64,000 nucleotides of DNA from a bacterium UBP8_UBA817 (GTDB taxonomy: Bacteria; Margulisbacteria; Marinamargulisbacteria; UBA817). Location of the stretch: the NCBI GenBank assembly GCA_002296285.1, contig DBHX01000055.1, positions 8,736 to 72,735 of the forward strand, given 5' to 3'. This document shows positions 27,801 to 34,328 of this stretch, one piece after another (the first letter of the stretch is position 1; the number at the start of each line of letters is the position of its first letter). The translations under genes and the position numbers were made by a program. The notes beneath the pieces are model-generated. The model had not been told where the DNA came from. It searched no databases and saw only the letters and a program-made list of their open reading frames with translations.

Positions 27801-30356
27801 AACAATGTTATGATGACGCATCAAAACCCTGAGCCGATTCGATTCAGTTCTGCCAGTGATTCTGTGATGATGTTGGTGTCAGCCAATCGAAAAGTAGCCA
27901 TTCAATCGGAAACGGTGACTGAGAATGCGCAGGTATATGTTGTCGGGGATATCCTATTTGATGGCCCCATATATTATCAACATGGCGGAGAAAATCAGTT
28001 GGTTCAATCCTTTGTTCTTGATAAGTCATCCAGTGATTCAGCCAATGAGTTGGAGGTAAGGTCCATAAAATCTCTGATTGTGGATGAAGAATCCGGCGTT
28101 GGGTTATCTGTCATTGATGCTGACTCGATTCGGTTGTCAGCCCCGGGGTATTATCGCAAAATGTTTGAAACCCCAGAGTATGATGGCATTGATGTGGACC
28201 CACTAAATGACCCGTTTTATGTTGAGGCCAATGGGAAAGATATTCTTGAGTTGAAAGAGGTGTACCCGAATGGCGGTGTTTCTATTAATATGTTGGATAC
28301 AAATAGTGATGGTGTTGGGGATGCTATTGAGTTGTATAATCCGTTGATTGATGGTGGTATCATCAATGGTGATGTGACATTAAATGGGCGGTTGGAGCTT
28401 CGAGGGGTGAACGCCAATGGTAGTCGAGTGTCTAATATTCCATTTCGATGGATTAAACGCATCAATGATTTGACGTATTCTTCAGGTAATGTTGGGATTA
28501 ATACATCATCTCCGAATTATGTTTTGGAGGTTAATGATCTGATGCATACGGATGAACTTACTGTATCTGATCAATTAATTGCGCAACAGATCGTGTTTGA
28601 TGATTCTACAGCGACAACAGTCAATCAGAACATTACATATAGTGTGGATGCGGACAATACGGAGTCCAATGATCAGATGATCTTTAACTCAGCCAATGGT
28701 CCGTTGTTAACATTGAAGGCCCAAGGCAACAATCAACAGATTGGGGTTTTTAATGAATTGCCTGAAGTGGATCTTCATTTAAAGCGGACGGGGACACCCG
28801 CCAAGGTGTTGTTTGAAAGTGAGCCGTCTGGAAAATCTGGCATTTCATTCATGGCATCTTCTTCTGGAAAAGGTGGCGTGTTTCAAATTAATAACAGTCG
28901 GGACGACAATCCTTCTGGGGGTGGCCCCAATGAATCGGTGCTTATTTCCAGTGGGAATATCACCTTGCATACCAATGGGGCCCCATCCGTGTATGTAACG
29001 GATCATTCTGTATCCATTAATAAAGCGGTTGATCAAAATGAATTTTATGCCGATAATACCGTTACCGTTGGTACTGATTTTGCTGGGGTTGTGGTTAACT
29101 CTGATCAGGGGTTAACCATTCAAGAAAAGTTATTTGTTGGTCATGAAAATGCCGTGGAGCCTGGAGCCACCTTTTATGCCAAAGATGCATTGATGGTTGG
29201 GGATACGGTGGCAAAGCCGACTAATTTTAAAGGGGTGATTGTTCAGAGGCATTTGGGTGTTGGATTGTCACAACCAAGTGAAGGAATATCTGTCAAAGGG
29301 GGCTTGAAATTAAAGAATGAATTATTGATGCATAGTGATCGTTCAACGCCGTTATTTAAAATTACGCCAACGGCATTTGATGTGATTCCTACCAATCGAA
29401 GTTTGGATTTTCAAGTATCGAAAGAATTGTTTTTTTCAATTGATCAACAGCGTGCGATGACGATTTTTCAAAATTCAGTAACCATTGGCTCAGATGCCGA
29501 AAAAGACGATAGTAATTTCTTTTTGGTTGATAATGTGTCCGCCAATGGTGCCAAATTATTTTTGGACGATCAAGCGGGGTTTCCGAAGATTCATTTTCAA
29601 TTAAATAATGGAAGCCGTCATGCGAGCATTGGCATTGATGCACATGCTTCAATAACCAAAGTATTAATCAATGCAAATTCCCAAAACCCGTCTTCTGAAA
29701 CAAATATGATTGTTACGCCAGGGAAGGTCGGTATATCAAAAACCCCCGATCATGCATTGGATGTGAGTGGGACATTGAAATCAGAGACGATTTATTTGAA
29801 TGATGATCGCATGTACCCGGTGCCGCCTGGTGCCATCGTCATGTGGTCAGGAACAACCCCTCCGGCGGGGTGGCAGTTGTGTGATGGCTCAAACAATACG
29901 CCTGATCTAAGAAATAAATTCATTAAAGGATCAAATTTTGATGGCATGAATATCACGGGGGGGCAAAATTCTATGTCAATTACGGGGGGTGCTCATAATC
30001 ATATTGGTGGTGCTCATGATCATTCAATTTCTGGGGGGACCCATGCGCATGAAACAACAGTAAGTCCGTCGTCATTTAATAGTGTTGGGGCTGTTACGGT
30101 TTCATTAAATCGATCCGATTATCGTTCTAATGGAGGGTCGGGTGATAACCCAAGTCATACTCGCTCCCATGGTCACAATAATCCAACATCTCACACTCAT
30201 GATTTATCTGGGCAAGGCGATGGTGGGGAGCATCATGAGCAACATGCGGATACTCCAGGAACGCACACTCATGCTGGTGGTGGGCATACGCACACTTGGG
30301 ATAATCAACCGGCCTATTATATTTTGGCATTTATTATTAAAGTATCGGATACGTAG
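24849..30356 (+). CDS. Giant exported phage-tail-fibre-like protein with His/Gly-rich collar tip (1835 aa)
   Basis: Third giant paralogue. It starts at GTG 24849 overlapping the previous TAG by one base (TAGTG), with AAAGGAGAAGG just upstream as ribosome site. The signal peptide is MFGRAIFSFLFVISLSLFG. The layout is the same: N-terminal domain, AELAVSGSIRAGYF plus SGDGSELTNL, about ten head repeats (SVILGGQTHSILNNY, SVVLGGREHNVYGDY), second YGDGRYVRNI, QVDTDTTLSAG, a long fibre region, then the collar PGAIVMWSGTTPPAGWQLCDG. The tip is dense in HxH within Gly-rich sequence (HNHIGGAHDH, THAHE, HGHNNPTSHTH, THTHAGGGHTHTW). The tip is the most divergent part among the three copies, as expected for receptor-binding ends. 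It is the last gene before the satellite-like element. Confidence 0.8.
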   Translation: MFGRAIFSFLFVISLSLFGSDYTHRLQLNINLAKSYSNGIHQSMVPVIGTHNVDIEIVPLLTDGFGDPFWSLSKATYIDKGDLAISVEDSSMDWVHLLRNNELYFRIRVLDDLLDIPFEVLPYSTLSDFTDRAKYFHDDSIIKVDYEHARLVINSSTSNAELAVSGSIRAGYFSGDGSELTNLTGPGFNNEYSLNSDDGIHKDVLLIDSTGNVGIHTITPNARIHVKGNTVFQGVANPDLEGYLVPSGAVLMWDPSRGAFRSGQFEGPVNSSDIGAYSIGFGDDVLIKSMYSSILGGDNQVIERTGLSSVILGGQTHSILNNYSVVAGGYRNLIGGEWSVVLGGREHNVYGDYNVVLGGDLNEVRGGLNTVIGRNNVMMGDFSIAIGSNHNVSSNLSVALGKNTQSNNYYSTIYSDGVNEIATSKPEQFVVYSTQGVGINTTPEQGFSLTVSGNIKANKYYGDGRYVRNIIAGQDYWRQVSSPQGIYYMHGPVSVGTISSYANLTVSGGITIQDADQASNGTMGFSEQDGLRFFHDEWISMDQVDTDTTLSAGRGTQLDDTTFSLAPMGAQAHQVIYFNGSRWAPKIPFIWQPHENGHYLEKQWALFDDASSSTLKSAVVIESPSGGTIKPYPLVVGLTDTMMVSPQDNIMFFNLDFRDSNKDSYQIVNALGQRVGDTYGGLIRVTDKLLSIQQTKVPATSQDVVQMRSLLNMTPTSLYIHEDVPQATFDSKGSIGFLHTIVDKNNIGFGHQVNIWNRFPNYLYLDQGNHLNFFAGNDAVSQPIQFKINGQNQLTFNSDGDMIVGNGVAHAKLSIFGGGLSFNVDDTLIEGTMRYGKWASIHSVSVADPSIYVQVNNEVVADIGHLSMAIGTKNSTLVSMLGVSETAPLLNLRSSQNSVVRLENSESNAMFANQDGSFYLKHESASQPLLALDGSQHVSFLTSTFSEKPTREVVINGSIELSNADSILLQDAQKSTILSVSKSGNNVMMTHQNPEPIRFSSASDSVMMLVSANRKVAIQSETVTENAQVYVVGDILFDGPIYYQHGGENQLVQSFVLDKSSSDSANELEVRSIKSLIVDEESGVGLSVIDADSIRLSAPGYYRKMFETPEYDGIDVDPLNDPFYVEANGKDILELKEVYPNGGVSINMLDTNSDGVGDAIELYNPLIDGGIINGDVTLNGRLELRGVNANGSRVSNIPFRWIKRINDLTYSSGNVGINTSSPNYVLEVNDLMHTDELTVSDQLIAQQIVFDDSTATTVNQNITYSVDADNTESNDQMIFNSANGPLLTLKAQGNNQQIGVFNELPEVDLHLKRTGTPAKVLFESEPSGKSGISFMASSSGKGGVFQINNSRDDNPSGGGPNESVLISSGNITLHTNGAPSVYVTDHSVSINKAVDQNEFYADNTVTVGTDFAGVVVNSDQGLTIQEKLFVGHENAVEPGATFYAKDALMVGDTVAKPTNFKGVIVQRHLGVGLSQPSEGISVKGGLKLKNELLMHSDRSTPLFKITPTAFDVIPTNRSLDFQVSKELFFSIDQQRAMTIFQNSVTIGSDAEKDDSNFFLVDNVSANGAKLFLDDQAGFPKIHFQLNNGSRHASIGIDAHASITKVLINANSQNPSSETNMIVTPGKVGISKTPDHALDVSGTLKSETIYLNDDRMYPVPPGAIVMWSGTTPPAGWQLCDGSNNTPDLRNKFIKGSNFDGMNITGGQNSMSITGGAHNHIGGAHDHSISGGTHAHETTVSPSSFNSVGAVTVSLNRSDYRSNGGSGDNPSHTRSHGHNNPTSHTHDLSGQGDGGEHHEQHADTPGTHTHAGGGHTHTWDNQPAYYILAFIIKVSDT

Positions 30357-30367
30357 CTTAGGCGCTG

Positions 30368-30429
30368 CTAATTGTCATGCCTTTTTTGTTCAATGTCTTC
30401 TTGGATTTTCACTCCCTTCGGGATCTCAC
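30368..30429 (-). pseudogene. Possible 3' gene fragment at the left edge of the satellite-like element
   Basis: On the minus strand a short open stretch after an in-frame TAG reads PREIPKGVKIQEDIEQK and ends at TAG 30368-30370. It lacks a start and has protein-like composition. It has the same orientation as the VCBS gene broken on the other side of the element, so it could be that gene's displaced end, or an unrelated relic. The rest of 30357-30529 is AT-rich and holds only an operator-like palindrome. Confidence 0.25.
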
Positions 30430-30509
30430 GGGGTACACCCTAATGTCACTGAGTAACAAATAAAGATTTACACAAGTATAAAGATAATTAATTCTGTATT
30501 TAATAAAAT

Positions 30510-30522
30510 ACATACTGTATGT
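30510..30522. promoter_or_regulatory. Operator-like palindrome ACATACTGTATGT
   Basis: A perfect 6-bp dyad around one base, within AT-rich DNA and only 7 nt ahead of the next start codon. That position suits autorepression of the downstream gene. Confidence 0.4.
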
Positions 30523-30529
30523 TAATGAA

Positions 30530-30952
30530 ATGAGCTACAAAAAAGAAGTTCTATTTAATCAAGCAATAGATATTATTAAAAAGCATAACATCACAAGCAT
30601 TGTGAGCTTAATCTCTTATATGCCATGTCAAAGAAGTACTTTCTATGAACATTTCCCTAATAAATCGGACAAATCGGACACCTTAAAAAAAGAGATAGAG
30701 AAAAACAAGGTGTTCATGAAAGAGAAATTGGTTAATATATGGCTTGATCCAGAAAAGTCATCACCAGCAGAGCGAGTCTTTTTTTACAAGCTATGCATGA
30801 ATCAAGAAGAAAAAGAAATACTTTATGATACTCAGATTAAAAAAAGAATTGATCCCCCTAAACATGAAATAACATTAAACCTAATTGATAGTAAGAATGA
30901 GGCCTTAAATACGGTTCGTGATAAAGAAAATTCAATCCTTAAAATAGTTTGA
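30530..30952 (+). CDS. Phage small-terminase-like / helix-turn-helix protein (140 aa)
   Basis: The protein has an N-terminal helix-turn-helix-like segment, FNQAIDIIKKHN followed by ISYMPCQRSTFYEHFPNKSD (residues ~9-45). This pattern ('YMPC..TTFY.HFP') is familiar from small phage proteins, often of Bacteroidetes phages, annotated as terminase small subunit-like. The second part, ENKVF-type helix, then LVNIWLDPEKSSPAERVFFYKLCMNQEE, also follows that family ('K..W....N.....LYKL..t.EE'). A role in recognising element DNA for packaging, or in its regulation, is plausible. No Shine-Dalgarno is seen. It is the first gene of a short satellite-like element; large terminase, portal and capsid genes are absent. 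Confidence 0.6.
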   Translation: MSYKKEVLFNQAIDIIKKHNITSIVSLISYMPCQRSTFYEHFPNKSDKSDTLKKEIEKNKVFMKEKLVNIWLDPEKSSPAERVFFYKLCMNQEEKEILYDTQIKKRIDPPKHEITLNLIDSKNEALNTVRDKENSILKIV

Positions 30953-30999
30953 CTTTAAAAATTTGAGCCTATAAATAAATATTAATAAGGGGGGATAAA

Positions 31000-31179
31000 A
31001 TGGGGTTATTTAGTCCACCATTAAAGCCCTCCAATATCGGCAATAAAAGAAACCAGGGGGGGAGTATCCCCGCCCCTCTTTTTTTTGGGGATTACTTTAT
31101 ATTACGAACCAGGGGGTGTCTTTTCTGTATTCGTTACAAACCCTCAAATGGTGGAAAGTCAGTCGACCCCAAACATTGA
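31000..31179 (+). CDS. Small ORF with a very strong ribosome site (59 aa, doubtful)
   Basis: AAGGGGGG stands 8 nt before ATG 31000, one of the strongest ribosome sites in the window. The peptide starts MGLFSPPLKPSNIGNKRNQG, reminiscent of short phage proteins beginning MGxFSPPKPP. The ORF then runs through an intrinsic terminator (31054-31086) and becomes unconvincing. The genuine product may be shorter or the gene decayed after the first ~20 codons. Confidence 0.3.
   Translation: MGLFSPPLKPSNIGNKRNQGGSIPAPLFFGDYFILRTRGCLFCIRYKPSNGGKSVDPKH
31054..31086 (+). terminator. Intrinsic terminator in the satellite-like element
   Basis: AGGGGGGG pairs with CCCCGCCCCT over an AGTAT-type loop with one mismatch and is followed by CTTTTTTTT. 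It lies about 100 nt after the small-terminase-like gene and would end plus-strand transcription ahead of the convergent 193-aa gene. Confidence 0.65.
31141..31158. repeat. 18-nt direct repeat, copy 1, flanking the 193-aa gene
   Basis: CCCTCAAATGGTGGAAAG here and CCCTCAAATAGTGGAAAG at 31814-31831 differ at one base and bracket the gene at 31159-31740. A mobile cassette or duplicated control site is possible. Confidence 0.5.
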
Positions 31180-31740
31180 ACTGAGGGCAGCTAAGCCAAC
31201 GATATTAGTTAATCCCGAAGATTGTGCTTCATCTACAGAAGATTGTTCTCCATTTACATCTGTGGGACATTCACAATTATAAATATCTAAGCTTAGGGGT
31301 GGTTCATATTTCCCCCCGCTTTCAACTTTATCTGTACAATTTTGCCATGGTCTAAAAAGCGCCTTACCTACAGCCAAATATGTGCTACAGTTCAAACCTG
31401 TAACACTTTGTTTATCCTTAGGAGGTATGGTGGGCTCCTCTACAATTTTAGAATAATAGGGGTTGTAATCTGGGGATCCTGTAGACCTAGTAAATTTACC
31501 CTTATTTCCTTCATCAACACACTCAGCCTTATCGTAAATTTGACGGGCTTTAATTACAAGTTCTGAGTTTTCATCACCATATTTGCATATATCTTCAATG
31601 CCTTCTCTAAGTCCTCTTATTCTTTCGCTTTGTATACTGATAATTAAGCCTGTTTGATTTACCGGTGTTTGTGATTGAGCTGAAGAGGAAGCACCCAACC
31701 CTAATGCGACAACTCGACAAATATTTCTTATTCCAATCAT
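31159..31740 (-). CDS. Exported Cys-containing hypothetical protein (193 aa)
   Basis: No family is recognised. The N-terminus MIGIRNICRVVALGLGASSSAQSQ looks like a signal peptide with an Ala-rich cleavage region near residue 20. The mature part has six Cys (DICKYG, AECVDEG, GLNCSTYL, WQNCTDK, YNCECPTD), enough for disulfides in an exported domain, and ends in a small hydrophobic segment (LTNIVGLAALSSMFGV). It faces the small-terminase-like gene convergently and is bracketed by 18-nt direct repeats. In a satellite-like element it could be a cargo or exclusion protein; that is speculation. On the minus strand AGAGGTTAAGAATT precedes the ATG and offers a ribosome site. Confidence 0.55.
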   Translation of the reverse strand: MIGIRNICRVVALGLGASSSAQSQTPVNQTGLIISIQSERIRGLREGIEDICKYGDENSELVIKARQIYDKAECVDEGNKGKFTRSTGSPDYNPYYSKIVEEPTIPPKDKQSVTGLNCSTYLAVGKALFRPWQNCTDKVESGGKYEPPLSLDIYNCECPTDVNGEQSSVDEAQSSGLTNIVGLAALSSMFGVD

Positions 31741-31813
31741 AATTCTTAACCTCTATTTATTTTTATTTTACTTTACTAAAAATCATGAGAAAATTCAACG
31801 TCCAATTAACAAC

Positions 31814-31831
31814 CCCTCAAATAGTGGAAAG
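31814..31831. repeat. 18-nt direct repeat, copy 2
   Basis: One mismatch to 31141-31158; lies just upstream of the 193-aa gene on its coding strand. Confidence 0.5.
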
Positions 31832-31965
31832 AAAAAAGATTTGAAATGCCTCAACCGATGGAATGGAATTGATCAAAATATCATTCGGAGATAGGGAGGG
31901 GTCAAAGGCTTAGCATGTGACCCCATCATATCGAATCGCAACGATTTGAGGCTAAATTAGGGATA

Positions 31966-32008
31966 ATGGCACAGTGTGCAATAAAACAATAAATGGCACA
32001 GTGTGCCA
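31966..32008. promoter_or_regulatory. Two palindromic sites, ATGGCACAGTGTGC(A/C)A, 27 bp apart
   Basis: Copies at 31966-31980 and 31993-32008 share ATGGCACAGTGTGC; each is close to a perfect dyad (TGGCACA/TGTGCCA). They flank the iteron array on its left side and could be operator or replication-control sites. Confidence 0.5.
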
Positions 32009-32085
32009 AAGTCCTTTCGCATTTTCGGACATTGCTGGAAACTTCCTTTTTTCTTCCACCATTTTTATTTTGACACAATCAATTA

Positions 32086-32381
32086 ATTGCCACCCTATTG
32101 CCAACATCTTGCCACCCCTTTGCCACACTATTACCACCCTTTTGCCACCCCTATATTTATATAGAATTGCACTCAAATATATACATATTTCCCAATAATT
32201 GCCACAAATAATAGCAAGTTACTGGAATAATCACAAAAACCCAAACGAAACTGGCAAAAAATCCAAAAGGGTGGCAACTTTGCCACTTTTAGCCTCAAAA
32301 TTACGATTTTTTAAGGGTGGCAATTCGTGGCAATTAGCCTCAAACCACTGTGTCAATTTTGTGGCAATTTTAGTGGCAATT
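32086..32381. other. Iteron-type replication origin of the satellite-like element
   Basis: Left array: six copies of WTTGCCACCC-like sequence start at 32086, 32097, 32108, 32119, 32130 and 32141, an exact 11-bp period (one helical turn). Right array, inverted: GTGGCAA at 32271, 32317, 32327, 32361 and 32373, plus GTGTCAA at 32350. Single TTGCCAC copies lie at 32199 and 32280; the latter forms a dyad with 32271. Between the arrays, 32151-32195 is almost pure A/T, as an unwinding region would be. The array borders the 3' end of a D5/P4-type helicase gene, matching satellite and plasmid origins where the initiator binds iterons. AGCCTCAAA words (32290, 32335) and an inverted copy near 31946 add further symmetry. 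The gap 31741-32386 holds no convincing gene. Confidence 0.7.
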
Positions 32382-32386
32382 AAGTT

Positions 32387-33817
32387 TTATGAGGATTTTT
32401 CCCCGATGCCCAAATAGTAGAAATGGCGTTCCCCGTTTATCATTAATCTTTCTTTCCTTACCTTTTCTTTTCTGAGCTTACTCACAATTTCTTTTCCGAT
32501 GGCGTTTATGTTTAACTCACCAGAAAGGTTATTTAACTCCATATATTCGGAATACAAGTCCTGTAACCTGTCCGATCGAATCTTCGCGTTTTCATTCACG
32601 ATTAAATTGTTTTTGATAAAGTCTTGAATCGGGTCAATCACCTTTAAATAGGCATTTGTTGCCTTTTCAATGTCTTTGCTTGGTCTAAACCTGTAATTCC
32701 TGTCCTGGAGCCTTTTTAGGCCTTGTAGGGCAAAAAGAAAAACTTGCTTAAACTCTTTTTCGAGAATATCGTTAGCTAGATTAACATTTACCTCATCATT
32801 AGGAACTTGCCTCGTGAAAGGGATATTCAGAACACGTCTGGCGAAACCATGTGAGTTATCTGGCACTTCTGGGCAATGGTTGACTGCAAATATAAGTTTT
32901 GCGAATGGTTTATATGACACCAAGGGTTTCCCCTTAATATTTATCGTGATTCGATCACCAGCAACAATGGCCTTAAATACTCCAGTATTGGCATCTTCTT
33001 TGAATCTCATGCGTTTGCTTTCCGCACTGATTGAGGCTGTTTTACCGATCAAATCAGAATTATAAAATTCCTTATTGAATGATTCAAAAGTTAGTGACGA
33101 TGTGTTTTCTTTGCCCAACAAGCCAGTTAAAACATCGCATATAACGGACTTACCATCCTGACCACTTCCCCAAAGAAAAAAGGCTTTTTGTGCCTTTGTG
33201 TGGCTTGTTAGACAGTATCCCATCATTTCTTGAATCAAGTCCAAGGTCTCTTGGGGTTCCTCGTAGTAGGCATTAAAAAAGGTATCTTCAAAGTATTTTT
33301 TGAGGATGGGTGCATTATCAAGTGGATTAAAATGAACGTCATTCACCTTGTCTAAATCATCGCCAGAAAGCGATATTTTAAACATATTCGTATTATATAT
33401 TTTTGGGTTATGGGGAATTAGATTGAATGTTTTTGAGCCAATATCTAGAATACAGTTGTCCAGTATTAAATAATCCCTTTTATCGTTTATTTCACGTTCC
33501 ATTTCAATTAGTGAGATTAATTCAAGGTGTGCTGAAATTTGTGATGCCTTACTTTGTGTTGCCTTTTGTCCATTGTCGATAGTCTCTAAAATCTTTAGGG
33601 CTTCACTTTTGATACGAGCCTTACTGTCTAGCTTCTTCCATATTTTGCCATCATACACATAAAAATCATCGGATGTTGGAACATAAAGAACATTGCCTAG
33701 CTTTTCTTTTAATGCTTCGGTTATTTCCTTGTCTGTTGATTTGGTATGGAGTTTAAACTTCTTTTTTTCTTCCATCACCTGTATTTCTGTTTCTTCGGCG
33801 TTGATTACGTTCTTCAT
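32387..33817 (-). CDS. D5/P4-type SF3 replicative helicase (phage/plasmid primase C-terminal family)
   Basis: A 476-residue replication helicase. Residues ~110-200 match the D5_N region (LILDNCILDIGSKTFNLIPHNP). Walker A GSGQDGKS is at 217-224, the B-region acidic stretch near ISAESKRM (263-270), and the SF3 motif C with sensor Asn in LIFAVNHCPEV (308-318). C-terminal residues ~360-476 form a helical/winged-helix DNA-binding part. The primase domain of P4-alpha-like proteins is absent from this ORF, so priming must come from elsewhere or was lost. The ATG overlaps the stop of the preceding minus-strand frame by 4 nt (ATGA), and that frame ends in a TOPRIM-like tail, suggesting that a split primase once preceded it. 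It would unwind the iteron origin next to it. Confidence 0.88.
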   Translation of the reverse strand: MKNVINAEETEIQVMEEKKKFKLHTKSTDKEITEALKEKLGNVLYVPTSDDFYVYDGKIWKKLDSKARIKSEALKILETIDNGQKATQSKASQISAHLELISLIEMEREINDKRDYLILDNCILDIGSKTFNLIPHNPKIYNTNMFKISLSGDDLDKVNDVHFNPLDNAPILKKYFEDTFFNAYYEEPQETLDLIQEMMGYCLTSHTKAQKAFFLWGSGQDGKSVICDVLTGLLGKENTSSLTFESFNKEFYNSDLIGKTASISAESKRMRFKEDANTGVFKAIVAGDRITINIKGKPLVSYKPFAKLIFAVNHCPEVPDNSHGFARRVLNIPFTRQVPNDEVNVNLANDILEKEFKQVFLFALQGLKRLQDRNYRFRPSKDIEKATNAYLKVIDPIQDFIKNNLIVNENAKIRSDRLQDLYSEYMELNNLSGELNINAIGKEIVSKLRKEKVRKERLMINGERHFYYLGIGEKSS

Positions 33818-34314
33818 ACCTTCGCCCCCATTGCTCTTTGGACAAGCGTTTTTACGTCACCTTTATACTTTAAAAAGTAATCGGTTAAATCTTCACCCTT
33901 GAGGCTACAAACATCACTCAGATCAATCATGGTGATGTAAATATCCCAAAACTCATCGCCATTGAAATCAATAATGCTAAGGTTCATGCCGCTGCCAGCA
34001 TCATCAAATTTATAGTGTCTGGCCTTATCAATAAATACCAAATGGTTTTTTTGGATGAAGAGCTCATCTTTTCCAAAATCATTGATAACAATAATGTCTT
34101 TAAGCCCATCATGATTAATGTCAATGATGGAACAAGCCAGTCCAACACCGGTTGATTCAATGGTTGGTATTGAAATCATTTTAAAAGTGTTGTTGTCATT
34201 GATAATAAGTTTGTTCGGTGCGGCGTTTCTACCATTTATGGATGGTTGGTCCTTCATTATTTGTGTAACATAAATGTCCAAATCGCCATCATTATCAATA
34301 TCATTGGTACACAT
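33814..34314 (-). pseudogene. C-terminal piece of a broken FG-GAP/VCBS-repeat gene, ending in a primase-like tail
   Basis: A 166-codon frame with three VCBS/FG-GAP calcium-loop repeats: NDIDNDGDLDIYV (residues 4-16), IIDINHDGLKDIIV (~67-80) and IIDFNGDEFWDIYI (~113-126). The frame is open further upstream: before its ATG it reads KITFIEQISPLNFEKKQ, which continues the next piece after a -1 shift at 34389-34395. From about residue 135 the character changes to LKGEDLTDYFLKYKGDVK, which resembles the end of TOPRIM primase domains, and the stop overlaps the helicase start (ATGA). I infer that insertion of the satellite-like element fused the host gene to a primase remnant near 33905-33925. Confidence 0.6.
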
Positions 34315-34328
34315 TGTAAATGCGTTTG

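Noticed and set aside
30357..30470. tRNA-like or riboswitch-like structure around CCCTTCGGG near 30410-30425
   Set aside because: Only a short UUCG hairpin is present; no cloverleaf or conserved aptamer pattern could be built.
31952..32198. 74-codon ORFs on both strands across the origin region
   Set aside because: They consist largely of palindromes and iterons translated (repeated WHTVP-like words) and lack ribosome sites.
32199..32417. 72-codon plus-strand ORF through the right iteron array
   Set aside because: Its codons are made of the GTGGCAA repeats and it overlaps the helicase 3' end; no protein-like pattern.
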